A stretch of 64,000 nucleotides of DNA from Desulfuromonadaceae bacterium. Its GTDB lineage: Bacteria; Desulfobacterota; Desulfuromonadia; Desulfuromonadales; Desulfuromonadaceae. A model generated the notes under the pieces. The model saw only the letters and a list, made by a program, of their open reading frames with translations, made no database searches and had not been told where the DNA came from. Where the stretch lies: assembly GCA_016936455.1 (NCBI GenBank), contig JAFGXV010000007.1, forward strand, positions 1 to 64,000. Direction: 5' to 3'. This document shows positions 1 to 10,200 of the stretch, in pieces (within the stretch, counting starts at the first letter, position 1; each line of letters opens with the position of its first letter). The position numbers and the translations under genes are program-made.

Positions 1-88
1 CAGGACCGAAGTCCCTTTCGCGTTCGACTTGCATGTGTTAAGCACGCCGCCAGCGTTCGTTCTGAGCCAGGATCAAACTCTCCAGTTA
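1..88 (-). rRNA. rrs: 16S ribosomal RNA, 5' end (partial)
   Basis: The reverse complement reads into the universal 16S start: the GAGTTTGATCCTGGCTCAG segment lies at 62-80, followed by the ACGAACGCTGGCGGCGTGC helix. The gene runs off the left edge of the window, so only about the first 88 bases are present. The mature 5' end is placed by aligning to the E. coli start (eight bases before GAGTTTGATC). The hairpin region ending GGGACTTCGGTCC resembles Desulfuromonas/Pelobacter-type 16S. Confidence 0.95.
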
Positions 89-222
89 TATAACTAGAAC
101 TTTTGATTCTTTCTCGTTTTGATTAACGTGTTTTTCCCGCAAATTTATCTTTGCGTCTGCTATTCAGTTTTCAAAGACCGTTCTTACTTTTCGTGACTCG
201 CTGCCTCAAGCAGCGGGAATGA
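89..222 (-). other. rRNA operon leader with boxA-like element
   Basis: This is the transcribed spacer between the rRNA promoters and 16S. On the minus strand it holds GGTCTTTGAAAACTG (positions 165-179), which resembles the boxA antitermination element found in rRNA leaders. A perfect 6-bp hairpin with a 5-base loop lies at 199-215, right at the expected transcript start of the proximal promoter. The whole gene-free stretch 89-420 consists of this leader, the two promoters listed separately and about 60 bases up to the tyrS stop. Confidence 0.6.
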
Positions 223-251
223 ACTCTACCCAATCACTCCCTAACTGTCAA
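223..251 (-). promoter_or_regulatory. rRNA promoter, proximal (P2-like)
   Basis: On the minus strand, TTGACA (246-251) is a perfect -35 box. It is followed by a 17-base spacer and TAGAGT (223-228, four of six matches to the -10). It sits about 130 bases before the 16S start, as expected for an rRNA promoter. The A/T-rich run next to the -35 (252-260) could act as an UP element. Confidence 0.7.
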
Positions 252-330
252 CCTTTTTTACTGCGATTTTCTTTTTTTCAACCCGCCTACTCGACGTCGC
301 CAACACGACCTTTTCAGCGAAGGGACGCAC

Positions 331-360
331 TTTATATCTGAAGCTGCCCCACCCTGTCAA
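331..360 (-). promoter_or_regulatory. rRNA promoter, distal (P1-like)
   Basis: On the minus strand, TTGACA (355-360) is followed by an 18-base spacer and TATAAA (331-336). A second, tandem strong sigma-70-type promoter upstream of 16S is the usual arrangement of rRNA operons. It lies only about 60 bases downstream of the tyrS stop codon, so any tyrS read-through would enter the rRNA operon. Confidence 0.7.
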
Positions 361-420
361 CAAAGAAACAACAATAATCACCCTCAAACATTCAAGCCCT
401 CAGCCACACGGCATCAGCGG

Positions 421-1713
421 TCAGACCACTTCGATAATATAGTAATTCTTTTTACCTTTCTGGATCAGAATATAGCTGTCATTGATCAGGTCAGCCGTGG
501 TCACCAGATACTCGGGGTCTAACAGCTTGGCTTTATTCAGACTGAGCCCATTGCCTTTTATTGTCCTGCGCAACTCCCCTTTGGATGGGAACGCTTCCGT
601 TTCGGCAGCAAGAAGCTCAACCACCGACACTCCCGCCGCGAGCTTGGTGCGGGCAACTTCATAGGTCGGAACCCCTTCGAACACCGCCAGAAATGTTTTC
701 TTGTCGAGCCTGGCCAGACTTTCCGTCGTGGCGTGGCCAAACAGAATTTGCGAGGCTTCGACCGCCATGGTGTATTCATCTTCGCCATGCACCATACAGG
801 TCACTTCTTTAGCCAAGCACTTCTGCAGCGGTCGCTCATGCGGAGCAGTCGCCTGCTCAGCCGTTAATGCAGCAACCTCATCCTGGCGCAAAAGGGTAAA
901 AATCTTGATATACTTCTCCGCGTCGGCGTCGGAGACATTAAGCCAGAACTGGTAAAACGCGTAAGGTGTTGTCAGCTTCGGATCAAGCCAGACGTTGCCG
1001 CTTTCCGTTTTACCGAACTTGCCTCCATCGGCCTTGGTGATCAGCGGGCAGGTCAGGGCAAAGGCCTCTCCGCCTTCCTTGCGCCGAATCAGCTCGGTCC
1101 CGGTGGTAATGTTCCCCCACTGATCAGAACCACCCATTTGCAATTTGCAGTTTTTTTCACGATACAAATGCAGGAAGTCCGCACCCTGAACCAGCTGATA
1201 GGTAAACTCCGTGAAGGACATCCCCATCTTGGCTTCTTCGCCCAGACGCTTTCTGACACTGTCTTTGGCCATCATATAGTTGACGGTGATGTGCTTGCCA
1301 ATATCGCGGATAAAATCGAGAAAGCTGAACGCCTTCATCCAGTCGTAATTGTTGACCAGTTCGGCCGCGTTCGGCGCATCCGACTCAAAATCGAGAAATT
1401 TTTCCAGCTGCCTCTTCAGACACTCTTCATTGTGACGCAGGGTCGGCTCATCAAGCAGGTTGCGTTCGGCCGACTTCCCCGACGGGTCGCCGATCATCCC
1501 GGTGGCACCACCGACGAGCGCTATCGGCTTATGCCCGGCCCGCTGAAAATGCTTCAGCATCATGACACCGACCAGGTGCCCGATATGCAGTGAATCCGCC
1601 GTCGGATCAATGCCAACATAGGCGGCCGTCATCTCTTTCTGCAATTGTTCTTCCGCACCGGGGGTCATGTCGTGAATCATGCCACGCCAGGTCAATTCTT
1701 GGACAAAGTTCAT
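421..1713 (-). CDS. tyrS: Tyrosyl-tRNA synthetase
   Basis: This is a cytoplasmic class I aminoacyl-tRNA synthetase that charges tRNA-Tyr. The N-terminal Rossmann catalytic domain carries HIGH at residues 43-46, the GSDQWG motif near 195-200 and the KMSKS-type loop as KFGKT at 232-236. A C-terminal S4-like RNA-binding domain follows (about 363-425). I chose the ATG at 1711-1713 over an upstream TTG at 1734 because AGGTGAG lies directly before it. The resulting 430 residues fit a bacterial TyrRS. It is the last gene of the minus-strand run that starts with smc, 56 bases after ymdB and just ahead of the rRNA promoters. Confidence 0.97.
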   Translation of the reverse strand: MNFVQELTWRGMIHDMTPGAEEQLQKEMTAAYVGIDPTADSLHIGHLVGVMMLKHFQRAGHKPIALVGGATGMIGDPSGKSAERNLLDEPTLRHNEECLKRQLEKFLDFESDAPNAAELVNNYDWMKAFSFLDFIRDIGKHITVNYMMAKDSVRKRLGEEAKMGMSFTEFTYQLVQGADFLHLYREKNCKLQMGGSDQWGNITTGTELIRRKEGGEAFALTCPLITKADGGKFGKTESGNVWLDPKLTTPYAFYQFWLNVSDADAEKYIKIFTLLRQDEVAALTAEQATAPHERPLQKCLAKEVTCMVHGEDEYTMAVEASQILFGHATTESLARLDKKTFLAVFEGVPTYEVARTKLAAGVSVVELLAAETEAFPSKGELRRTIKGNGLSLNKAKLLDPEYLVTTADLINDSYILIQKGKKNYYIIEVV

Positions 1714-1769
1714 CTTCTCACCTAAATCGTTCAATTCTATTCGACCCGTTCAGTCGGCAACAAGAAAGC

Positions 1770-2552
1770 CTAACTGTCCAGAACCATGATCCGCTCAATC
1801 GCGCTGGCCAGCCCCGTGGATTCATCAATAGCGACCAGCACGGCGCACAGCATCGGATCTTTCTTGGCCACCTCAAAGCGGGCCGGCAGCTGTGTGACAA
1901 ACTTTTCCACGGCAATCTCCTTACGGATCCCGATCACCGAATCACGGCTGCCGGTCATGCCAGCGTCAGTCTGATAAGCCGTGCCGGCGGGCAAAATGTG
2001 CGCATCAGCCGTCGGAACATGGGTATGCGTCCCGATGAGCGCCGAGACACGCCCATCCAGATAGTGGGCTAACGCCATCTTTTCGCTCGTCGCTTCTGCA
2101 TGAAAATCGACAAACACCACATCCGCCTTGCCAGCAAGCTCTTCGAGGTAGGCATCCGCCTTCCGGAAAGGGCACTCCAACGTGCTCATAAAAACACGCC
2201 CTTCCAGGTTAATGACCGCAACACGTATCCCTGTATTCGTTTCAAAAACAGCGCAGCCTCGTCCGGGGGTACCGTCAGGGTAATTTCCCGGCCGCAACAC
2301 ATCGGGGCAGCGATCCAGTTCAGGAATAAACTCGCGTTTATCCCAGATATGATTGCCCGTGGTAATCGCGTGCACACCCAGTTTACGAAACTCGCGCACC
2401 ACCTCCATGGTCAGACCGAAACCACCCGCCGCGTTTTCACCGTTGACCACAATAAAATCAACGGCATGCTGATCAACCAGCCGATCGAGTTGCTGTCCGA
2501 GAATCTGCCGCCCCGCCCGACCAACAACATCGCCTACAAACAGCAGATTCAC
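1770..2552 (-). CDS. ymdB: YmdB-family metallophosphoesterase
   Basis: 260 residues that match the YmdB/TIGR00282 group, which are 2',3'-cyclic nucleotide phosphodiesterases with a di-metal centre. Metal-ligand motifs are visible in order: GDVVGR at residues 7-12, NGENAAGG near 37-44, GNHIWD near 80, DFHAEATSEK near 147 and GTHTHVPTAD near 175. The start is a GTG at 2550-2552 preceded by a GGGGG ribosome-binding stretch. It follows rny by 24 bases. The rny-ymdB order is conserved in Firmicutes and Desulfuromonadia, and YmdB is thought to act with RNase Y in RNA turnover and signalling. Confidence 0.93.
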   Translation of the reverse strand: MNLLFVGDVVGRAGRQILGQQLDRLVDQHAVDFIVVNGENAAGGFGLTMEVVREFRKLGVHAITTGNHIWDKREFIPELDRCPDVLRPGNYPDGTPGRGCAVFETNTGIRVAVINLEGRVFMSTLECPFRKADAYLEELAGKADVVFVDFHAEATSEKMALAHYLDGRVSALIGTHTHVPTADAHILPAGTAYQTDAGMTGSRDSVIGIRKEIAVEKFVTQLPARFEVAKKDPMLCAVLVAIDESTGLASAIERIMVLDS

Positions 2553-2576
2553 AGGCAGCCCCCTACGAAACCGGAT

Positions 2577-4139
2577 TTACTTCGCATAATCGATCGCCCG
2601 GGTTTCACGAATGACGTTGACCTTGATCTGGCCGGGGTAGGTCATCTCCGACTCGATCTTCTGAGCAATTTCACGGGCCAGAACATGGGCATGCGCATCA
2701 GACACCTGATCGCTCGACACCATAACGCGGATCTCTCGACCCGCCTGAATGGCGTAGCAGCTCTCTACGCCATCAAATGCAGTCCCGATCCGCTCCAGCT
2801 CTTCAAGGCGCTTGACATAGGTTTCCAGCATTTCGCGACGGGCTCCCGGGCGAGCGCCGGACAGGGCATCAGCCGCCTGCACCAGCACCGCCAGCACCGT
2901 CGTCGGCTTCTCTTCCTCATGGTGCGCCGCAATGGCATGGACGATCTCGGGGCTCTCGCCGTACTTGCGCGCCAGGTCCGCGCCGATCATGGCATGGGAA
3001 CCTTCAACCTCGTGATCCACAGCCTTGCCCAGATCATGCAGCAAGCCGGCCCGCTTCGCCTGCTTGACATTGATTCCGAGCTCAGCCGCCATAATCCCGC
3101 ATAAAAACGCGACCTCAAGTGAATGCTTGAGAATATTCTGACCGTAAGAGGTCCGATACTTCAGCCGACCGATCAGCTTGACGATCTCGCCATGGATACC
3201 ATGGACCCCGACATCAAAGGTCGCCTGCTCACCCGCCTCACGAATCGACTGATTGACATCCTCTTCGGCCTTGCGCACGATCTCTTCAATCCGCGAAGGG
3301 TGAATCCGGCCATCCGTCACCAGCCGCTCGAGGGCCAGACGTGCCACTTCACGCCGCACAGGATTAAAACCCGAAATAATGACCGCCTCCGGCGTGTCAT
3401 CGATGATGAGGTCGATACCGGTTGCCGCCTCAATCGCGCGGATATTCCGCCCTTCGCGGCCGATAATGCGGCCCTTCATTTCATCCGACGGCAACGGAAT
3501 AACGCTGACGGTTTTTTCCGCCACATAATCTCCAGCGTAGCGCTGAATCGCCTGCGACAAAATCTCCTTGGCCTTTTTGTCGGCATTCTCCCGCGCTTCG
3601 TCTTCAATCTGCTTGATCCGCTTGGCCGCATCATGACGGGCCTGACTTTCCAATCCGGCGATCAGCTCACGCCGCGCCTCGTCTGCCGTCAACCCCGAAG
3701 CCTGTTCGAGATGCTGCTGGCGCTTGAGGACCAGCTGCTGCGCTTCCTCTTCGCGCAATTGCGCGCGCTGTTCCTGAGCCAGGACATTCTTTTCGCGCTC
3801 CTGCGCGTCTTTTTCGCGGCTCTCAAGCGAAAGATCCTTGCGATCCAGATTTTCTTCCCGTTGAATCAAACGCTTTTCCTGCGCCTGCAACTCACGGCGC
3901 AATTCCCTTGCTTCGGCCTCCCACTCTGACTTCGCCTTGAGGACCGAGTCTTTTGCCTGCAGCTCCGCTTCTTTGCGTTGCGTTTCGGCATCGCGGCGGG
4001 CATCGTCAACAATCTGGCGGGCCTTGTCTTCAGCACTGCCGAGGTGGGTCTCATCCATTCGTCGCCGAATCAGGGCGCCCGCAAAAGCACCGGCAACCAA
4101 GGCTATAATCACCAGGAAAAATCCTGTTCCTGCTCCCAT
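2577..4139 (-). CDS. rny: Ribonuclease Y
   Basis: Membrane-anchored endoribonuclease that starts mRNA decay. An N-terminal transmembrane segment ([18 protein letters not shown], about residues 6-24) is followed by a long charged coiled coil (about 25-200), a KH domain around [15 protein letters not shown], and an HD domain with the metal-binding HDLGKAVD. The ATG at 4137-4139 has AGGAGG at 9 bases, so it is preferred over the TTG three codons upstream. It gives 520 residues, the usual RNase Y length. It is co-oriented with and close to ymdB and the cyclo-ligase. Confidence 0.97.
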   Translation of the reverse strand: MGAGTGFFLVIIALVAGAFAGALIRRRMDETHLGSAEDKARQIVDDARRDAETQRKEAELQAKDSVLKAKSEWEAEARELRRELQAQEKRLIQREENLDRKDLSLESREKDAQEREKNVLAQEQRAQLREEEAQQLVLKRQQHLEQASGLTADEARRELIAGLESQARHDAAKRIKQIEDEARENADKKAKEILSQAIQRYAGDYVAEKTVSVIPLPSDEMKGRIIGREGRNIRAIEAATGIDLIIDDTPEAVIISGFNPVRREVARLALERLVTDGRIHPSRIEEIVRKAEEDVNQSIREAGEQATFDVGVHGIHGEIVKLIGRLKYRTSYGQNILKHSLEVAFLCGIMAAELGINVKQAKRAGLLHDLGKAVDHEVEGSHAMIGADLARKYGESPEIVHAIAAHHEEEKPTTVLAVLVQAADALSGARPGARREMLETYVKRLEELERIGTAFDGVESCYAIQAGREIRVMVSSDQVSDAHAHVLAREIAQKIESEMTYPGQIKVNVIRETRAIDYAK

Positions 4140-4157
4140 ATAAATCAACCTCCTGCG

Positions 4158-4745
4158 CTAACGCGTGAAAGTGCTGTTATTACCCGGGCAGTTAAAGCAG
4201 AGTGCTTCAACGTCCGTGACTAACCAGTCTAAAACCATGTCATGGGGCTCGCGTGGCAACACGTCCTGCAACTGGAAGTGAAACCCCAACCCGACCCGCA
4301 AGCAACGCTGCGAGCACCGACTTAAATAGCGATCGTAAAAACCTTTTCCATACCCCAGCCGGGACCCGCAGCGGCCGAACGCAACCCCTGGAACGACAAC
4401 CAGATCCAACATCTCTGGGGCGATCATTTCATTGCCCGCCGGTTCAGGTACCCCAAACATTCCCGCAAGGAGCAATTCATCCGCCGCAACAGCGACAAAA
4501 TCCATCCCGGCCTTGTTCACTCGGGGAAAGGCGACCTTCTTTCCCATTGTTAGGGCGGTCTGCTTTAAAAGATCCGTCTCCACTTCACCACGAATCGGCG
4601 CATACAGGGCCACGGTTTCGGCATTCTCCCAGAAAGGCAGCGCGATAAGCGACTTTTGAGCATGGACACTTAAACGGTGGCGTACGGCATGCCCCTGAGC
4701 TGCCCGCACCTGCAAACTGCAATGGCGAATGTGCTGTTTGGGCAT
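4158..4745 (-). CDS. 5-formyltetrahydrofolate cyclo-ligase
   Basis: ATP-dependent enzyme converting 5-formyl-THF to 5,10-methenyl-THF. The family signature is clear in the C-terminal half: VVPGVAF, then GSRLGYGKGFYDRYL (about residues 130-145). The central ALYAPIRGEVET segment is also typical. At 195 residues it has the normal length. AGAGG lies 7 bases before the ATG. It stands downstream of zapA with a 268-base gap that in many proteobacteria holds 6S RNA. This zapA-ssrS-ygfA order is a well-known conserved cluster. Confidence 0.9.
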   Translation of the reverse strand: MPKQHIRHCSLQVRAAQGHAVRHRLSVHAQKSLIALPFWENAETVALYAPIRGEVETDLLKQTALTMGKKVAFPRVNKAGMDFVAVAADELLLAGMFGVPEPAGNEMIAPEMLDLVVVPGVAFGRCGSRLGYGKGFYDRYLSRCSQRCLRVGLGFHFQLQDVLPREPHDMVLDWLVTDVEALCFNCPGNNSTFTR

Positions 4746-4749
4746 AGAT

Positions 4750-4920
4750 TATCCTCTCCACGCAGACGATCGACAGCGCACCCGCCATGGGAACACCAAA
4801 ACATCTGCCGTGAGCACGAGGAAACAGGATTTCGAGCGGGAGGTCACCCATCATGACCAAGCGGAAGACAGGAGGCCAGAACATCAACGATCTCGACACT
4901 CCGTACCGATATCGCGATGA
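4750..4920 (-). ncRNA. ssrS: Candidate 6S RNA (ssrS) locus
   Basis: The gap between zapA and the 5-formyl-THF cyclo-ligase has no credible protein gene. It is the classic position of 6S RNA, the long hairpin RNA that binds sigma-70 RNA polymerase. The call rests mainly on this synteny. The minus strand is rich in self-complementary segments, and GATGTTCTGGCC is reminiscent of the 6S 5' arm. I could not fold it fully by hand, and the ends are approximate. Confidence 0.45.
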
Positions 4921-4922
4921 AA

Positions 4923-4960
4923 CACAGCCCTTAAGCAGAGACGACTCAAGCTTACCTGTG
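4923..4960 (-). other. Imperfect hairpin after zapA
   Basis: On the minus strand CACAG-G-TAAGC pairs with GCTTA-AGGG-CTGTG around a 13-base loop (positions 4923-4960). It lies between the zapA stop and the putative 6S RNA. It could be part of that RNA's 5' region, a processing site or an attenuating hairpin. There is no U-run behind it, so a simple terminator is unlikely. Confidence 0.35.
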
Positions 4961-5013
4961 AAGCGCGTTGTACCCGATCGAAGACCGACCACAACGGCAT
5001 TGAAATAGCCCCC

Positions 5014-5295
5014 TCAGCAGGAGAGGGCTACAGACAGTTTCTGGTCCAGAGCGGCAAGGCGCTGTTTGAGTTCCTGATCATCGTTTTGAGCCTGCAGCAG
5101 CTCAAGATAAAGCCCGGCAACATTCATAAACGCCAGAACTGTCGCTTGCTGGCTGTCTGCAGTGGCACCTACTGCCAGCACCTCGGCAATACGCGCATCG
5201 ACAAATTCGGCCGCCTTGAGAATCTCCTGCTGGCTGCGCGAACTGCGAAAGGTGTACTGCCGACCGCGAATGGCAACTTCGACGCGGTGTTTCAA
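5014..5295 (-). CDS. zapA: Cell division protein ZapA
   Basis: 93 residues with the ZapA layout. A small N-terminal domain (VEVAIRGRQYTFRS, residues 5-18) is followed by the helical dimerisation part with the AAEFVDARIAEV segment and a C-terminal coiled coil. ZapA binds FtsZ and stabilises the Z ring at mid-cell. The stop codon of zapB overlaps its start by 4 bases, indicating translational coupling. Its position upstream of the 6S/cyclo-ligase locus is conserved. Confidence 0.88.
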   Translation of the reverse strand: MKHRVEVAIRGRQYTFRSSRSQQEILKAAEFVDARIAEVLAVGATADSQQATVLAFMNVAGLYLELLQAQNDDQELKQRLAALDQKLSVALSC

Positions 5296-5483
5296 CGGTT
5301 CTCCTGATCCAAGAAATCAAACTTGAGAAGCAGACGATCCAGTTCCTGAAGCATTTGGGAACGCTCCGCCACAAGTTGTGCCTTTTCTTCCTGCAGCTGA
5401 CGGGTCTGTCCCTCCAGCTGATCTTTCAAACGCAGCAATCGCTCTATTTTTTCTTCTAAATGGACCAAAACATCCAGATTCAT
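5292..5483 (-). CDS. zapB: ZapB-like short coiled-coil protein
   Basis: A 63-residue protein that is almost entirely a charged, leucine-rich coiled coil (LEEKIERLLRLKDQL and following heptads), with no other domain. It overlaps zapA by 4 bases. Such small coiled-coil proteins next to zapA in delta-proteobacteria are annotated as ZapB-like, and E. coli ZapB bridges ZapA and MatP at the Z ring. The assignment rests on size, coiled coil and neighbour, not on a catalytic motif. Confidence 0.65.
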   Translation of the reverse strand: MNLDVLVHLEEKIERLLRLKDQLEGQTRQLQEEKAQLVAERSQMLQELDRLLLKFDFLDQENR

Positions 5484-5532
5484 CGCCGTTTACTCGATCC
5501 TGAGTCAAGACTAAGGAATGCCCCGAAAAAAG

Positions 5533-6783
5533 TCAAGAATCTTCGCCAACATCGAACAGGGCATCAACAAACATCCGGGCATCGAAGGGGCGCAGATCTT
5601 CAATCCCCTCACCAATCCCGACATAGCGAACCGGCAACCCCAGCTCGGCCGCGATGGCAACAGCCATCCCGCCCTTGGCGGTGCCATCAAGCTTGGTCAA
5701 GGCAATGCCGCTGACCTGGACGGTCTCCTGGAACAGTCGCGCCTGAACCAGAGCATTCTGTCCCGTCGTCGCGTCGAGAACCAGCAGTGTTTCGTGGGGA
5801 GCATGCGGAATTTCGCGCCCCAGAACCCGATGGATTTTTTTCATCTCCTCCATCAGGTTTACCTTGGTGTGCAAGCGGCCCGCCGTATCCAGAATCAGCA
5901 GATCCGCTTTGCGCGCAACAGCAGCCTTGGCCGCATCAAAAGCGACAGCTGCGGGATCGGCACCTTCATCATGGCGGATCACCGTCACATCGGCCCGCTC
6001 ACCCCAGATCGCCAGCTGATCTGCCGCTGCAGCACGAAAGGTATCACCAGCCCCGAGAACAACTTTTTTGCCCTGCTGCTTGAACTGATGAGCCAATTTG
6101 CCAATGGTTGTCGTTTTACCGACGCCATTGACACCGACGACCAACAGGACAAAGGGACAATGACGGTGAAGATCCACCGACTCCCCGGCCAACGACAACA
6201 GGGAAAAGATCTCTTCCTTCAGCAGATCGCGGATCTGAAGCGGTGACGAGCTGCCCTGTTTCTGCCGAACAGCCGCCATCAGCTCCTGCGTTGTCTTCAC
6301 CCCGAAGTCCGCCGTAATCAGAATCTCCTCCAGCTCATCGAGCAGATCGTCGTCAACCGCCGACGCTCCGCTCAGCAGGCTGTCGAGGCGCCCCAGCACA
6401 GCATCGTGGGTTTTGGCCAGCCCCTGGCGCATCCGCTCATACAACGTCAACGGCGGCGCCTTAACGGGCTCCGGCTCCTGCCGTTGCGGTACTTCCGGCA
6501 TTCCGGGGTGAGCAACAGGACGCGGTGAAGCCGCCCGCCGCAAGCGACGACGCAGCAAACGCCACAGCACCAGCACCATAACAAGCGTCACCAGCAGATA
6601 AACAGCGCCATAAGACACCATCAAGCTGTACTGTGCGGGCACTCCCCACACCTCAAGCTGGCGGGCCAGCTGCGTCAACTGCTGACCGAGCCCATTACCG
6701 ATCTGCTGTAACAGAATGACCAGTTTTTGCCACCATTGCGTCAGAAACGCGTAAACCTGATCCATGATTTTTGCCCATTCCAT
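5533..6783 (-). CDS. ftsY: Signal recognition particle receptor FtsY
   Basis: SRP receptor GTPase that docks ribosome-nascent chain complexes at the membrane. A hydrophobic segment (about residues 50-72, SLMVSYGAVYLLVTLVMVL) suggests real membrane anchoring, unlike the peripheral E. coli protein. A basic, proline-rich linker and then the NG domain follow, with P-loop GVNGVGKTT, DTFRAAA, DTAGR and TKLDGTAKGG. At 416 residues it is typical for the group. It lies between the zap genes and smc, as in Geobacter relatives. Confidence 0.96.
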   Translation of the reverse strand: MEWAKIMDQVYAFLTQWWQKLVILLQQIGNGLGQQLTQLARQLEVWGVPAQYSLMVSYGAVYLLVTLVMVLVLWRLLRRRLRRAASPRPVAHPGMPEVPQRQEPEPVKAPPLTLYERMRQGLAKTHDAVLGRLDSLLSGASAVDDDLLDELEEILITADFGVKTTQELMAAVRQKQGSSSPLQIRDLLKEEIFSLLSLAGESVDLHRHCPFVLLVVGVNGVGKTTTIGKLAHQFKQQGKKVVLGAGDTFRAAAADQLAIWGERADVTVIRHDEGADPAAVAFDAAKAAVARKADLLILDTAGRLHTKVNLMEEMKKIHRVLGREIPHAPHETLLVLDATTGQNALVQARLFQETVQVSGIALTKLDGTAKGGMAVAIAAELGLPVRYVGIGEGIEDLRPFDARMFVDALFDVGEDS

Positions 6784-6841
6784 CGGCTTCTACCTACCTG
6801 ATCAATCGGGGGCCCAACAGGGCGCGAAAAAATGTCTTTTG

Positions 6842-7216
6842 TCAGCTTGCGTCGGAATCAATTTCGGCGCACAACCGCTGGCGATAGCGCCTCAGCAAGG
6901 CGGCCGTTTGCCCCGACTGAGCGCGCGGGCAAACTTCAGCGGCCAAATAATACTCTGATGAAAGAGGAAATACAAACCAAAGTGCCGATTCAGAGCGAAT
7001 GGTCAGTTCCTGCACCTCACCCGCCGCAGCCGCATCGGCCAGTCTCCGGCCATAACGCAGCAGAATCCCCAGATGGGCGCCAAAGATCCGCGCCTCCTCC
7101 ATCTCACCCTGCGCTGCCCACTGATCAACGGACTCGCCGTCCCAGTCGGCGACAATCAGGGCCCTGATATTGGCATCACGCCGGAACAGTGCAGAAAAAA
7201 CACGCTGGAACGGCAT
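6842..7216 (-). CDS. Roadblock/LC7-like hypothetical protein
   Basis: About 124 residues, soluble, with an alternating alpha/beta pattern: RALIVADWDGESVD near residue 20, a long helix around residues 45-60, then a hydrophobic strand ALWFVFPLSSEYYLAAEV. This resembles the roadblock/LC7 fold (regulators of Ras-like GTPases such as MglB), but the match is by pattern only. It starts at ATG 7214-7216, sharing one base with the smc stop (TGATG), behind a GGGGAGG ribosome-binding site. It is therefore coupled to smc, and ftsY follows. No function can be stated. Confidence 0.6.
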   Translation of the reverse strand: MPFQRVFSALFRRDANIRALIVADWDGESVDQWAAQGEMEEARIFGAHLGILLRYGRRLADAAAAGEVQELTIRSESALWFVFPLSSEYYLAAEVCPRAQSGQTAALLRRYRQRLCAEIDSDAS

Positions 7217-10200
7217 CACCCCCCCTCCCCGACAAGGGCCGCCAACCGCACGGACACCAGGCGCGAAACGCCGGGTTCTTCCATGGTCACACCGAACAGG
7301 GTGTCGGCAATCTCCATGGTGCGCAAGTTGTGGGTAATCAACACAAATTGTGACACCTTCGCCATCTCGGCAATCAGATCATTGAAGCGTCCGATATTGG
7401 CATCATCCAGGGGCGCATCGACCTCGTCCAGAATACAGAAGGGAGAGGGCTTGATCAAAAAAATTGCAAAGATCAGTGCCACCGCGGTCAGAGCTTTTTC
7501 GCCACCAGAGAGCAGCATGACATTCTGCAGCGTCTTTCCCGGCGGCTGGGCCACAATTTCCAGCCCGGTCTGAAGCAGGTCAGCTTCGTCCGTCAACTGC
7601 AACTCCGCCCGGCCTCCGACAAACAGCCTGGGGAACACCTGACGAAACATGTCATTGACCTGCTCAAAGGTCTCACGGAAGCGGCGGCGGGAGGTCCGGT
7701 TCATCTGGCTGATCGCTGACTGCAGATCGTCGATCGAGACATTCAGATCCTGCTGCTGCTGGGTCAAGAACTGATGCCGCTTTTCCAGCGCCTCGTATTC
7801 GTCAATCGCCATCAGGTTTACTTCGCCAAATTCGTCGAGCTGCTTTTTCAGCCGCTGAACAGCCTGTTCAGCACCGTCTTCCACCTCACCCGCATCCGCG
7901 GTTTGAGCCAGATCGACCTGATAGCGTTCCAGCACCTGCTGCTGAAGATGGTCCCGGTCCTGCTGGTGCTGCCGCAGAGACAACTCCGCCGCTGCCAATG
8001 TCTGCCCCAGTTCGTGCAACCGGCTGCGCTGCTGCCGCAGGCGCTGCTCGAACTGCTCGAGGGCCTGGCGCAGCTGCTCTTCCTGCTGCAGGCGGCTCTG
8101 ATGTTTCGTTTCTTCTTCCTGCAAATGCGCCAGCAGCACCTGAAGCCGCGCTTTCAGACCCTGCGCTTCCCCAGCGGTCTGTTCCAGATCTTCAGCCAGC
8201 TGGCGTCTTTTATCTCCCACAACCTGCTGCCGGTGCTGGCGACCGGCGTGGCTCTTCTCCTCGCGTTCGCGTTCAAGAAGCAACGACTTCTCACGTTCGG
8301 CTGTGCGGACAGACTCGGCCTGCAACGTCGCCAGCTGCTGCTGAATATGACTGAGGCGCTCGCGCTGCTGTCGCCATTGCTCGTCCTGGCGGCAAATCTG
8401 ATCTTCCGTGAGGGCGCAGGCTTCCTCGGTTAATCGCCAGCGCTGCTCGACCTCCTCCAGCCGGCTGCGAGCAATCTCCTGCTCATCCTGGCGCTGCTGG
8501 AACTCAAAAGCGCAGAGTTCCGCGCGCTGCTGCAGACGACGGGCATCTTCGCTCAGGCGCTGCCCATCTTTCTCCAGCTCGCGCTGCTGCAACGCGTTCT
8601 GGTGACACGCCGATTGTGCGGCCTGAAGCTGCTGCCGAAGCCGCTCAAAATCGCTCCGCCGCTGCTCAAGCTGATGCGCCTGCTCCGCTGCAACAACAAC
8701 CAGACGCGCCTTCTCGCTGCGCAGCTCCTCAATGCGGCGGCGGTTCTGCAATAACTGACCTGCGGCCCGAGCACCCCGCCCCAAACGCACCGTTCCGCGC
8801 CAGGTCAAGCGCTCTCCCGCCGGAGTCACAAGAATCAGCCCCGGCGGCAGAGAGCGCCCGAAATAGGGAGACAGTGAGGGCACCAGATAGACGCCCTCCA
8901 GCCAGGGAAGACGTCCCGCCAGTCCGAGCTTCCCTGTCAGCGCCTCGCCCTCTCCCCAGGCCAGCGCCTCGACAGGCGAATCAAGCTGAAAATGGACCAC
9001 ACCCTCAGGAGGGGGAAGCTGCTCTAGCATCGTCGCAAAGGCCCGGCAGTCCTCAACCAGCACCGCTTCCAGATAACCCCCGAGGGCCGCGGCAACCGCC
9101 GGCTCCAGCTCCGGAGCCACAGTCAGGCGGTCAACCAACAATCCGGCAGCGATCCTTTCGACGGCAGGGTGCGTCAGAAGTTGCCGAACCTCATCCGTCA
9201 CATCACAGCGACCCTCAACCAGCTCCGTCAGCGACTGCAGCCGCGACTGACACAGGTTCAACTCGGCCTGGCTTTTCTTGTCGGCTTCGACCTGCCTGTT
9301 CAGAGCCTGCTGACACGGCTCAACCTCGCGCTCCAACCGCTGCAGCTGTTCCACTCCCGCCGCCATGGTCCGCTTGGCCTCGAGCAGGGTCCGCTCCAGC
9401 TCAGCCTGCACGAGCTCCAGTTTGCTCTTCTGTTCCGCCAGCCCCTGCGCTTCCTGCTGATAGCGCGTCAGCTGCTCCCCCAGCGAGTTCAACTGCTGCC
9501 TGACCCGCTCACGCTCGCCCTGGCAGCGGCTCCGTTCCGCCTGATGCTCCTGAGCGGCCTTGCGACTGCGCGCCACCTCATCCGCCAGCTGCTTTTCGAG
9601 CGCGCTATCCGCGGTCAACCCCGCCTGCCCCTGCTGCCAGACTTCGTAGGCCTGGCGGGCCTGTTCGGCAGCCTGCCGCTGCTGTTCCTCGAGTATTCCG
9701 AGCTGCTCACAGGACTGCTGACAGGCCTGCTGCAAACGACGGGCCTCATCCTGCAATTCTTCCTGCTGAAGCTGAATGCGCCCCCGCTGCTGTTCCACCA
9801 GCGTCAACCTGTTTTCGCAGGTCTGGATCTCGCTGCGCGCATGCAGAAGCTGGCGCTGACTGGCAGCAGAGGTTTCCTGCTGCTCAACCTTGCGCAGCTG
9901 CAGGGCTTCCAGCTCAAGCACCATCTGCCGTTCCCGGGCTTCGGCCAGTGCCAGGGAGTCGCGCAGCTGCTGCTCCTGCTGCTGCAACAGTGCCAGCGCC
10001 GCCGACAGCTCGCGCCATTGTTTTCCGGCCAGCTGAACGTCCAGCGTCTTCAGGCGTAAACGCAGACTGCGAAAGCGTTCTGCCCGGCGGGCCTGCCGCT
10101 CGAGACTGTCGAGCTGACGCCGCACCTCGCCGACGATATCATCCAGGCGCAGCAGATTGGCCTGCGTCGCTTCAATCTTGCGCTCGGCCGCCTTCTTGCG

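Noticed and set aside
2100-3104. Plus-strand open frame of 334 codons across ymdB and rny
   Set aside because: Antisense of two well-conserved genes; composition rich in His, Arg and Asn with no domain.
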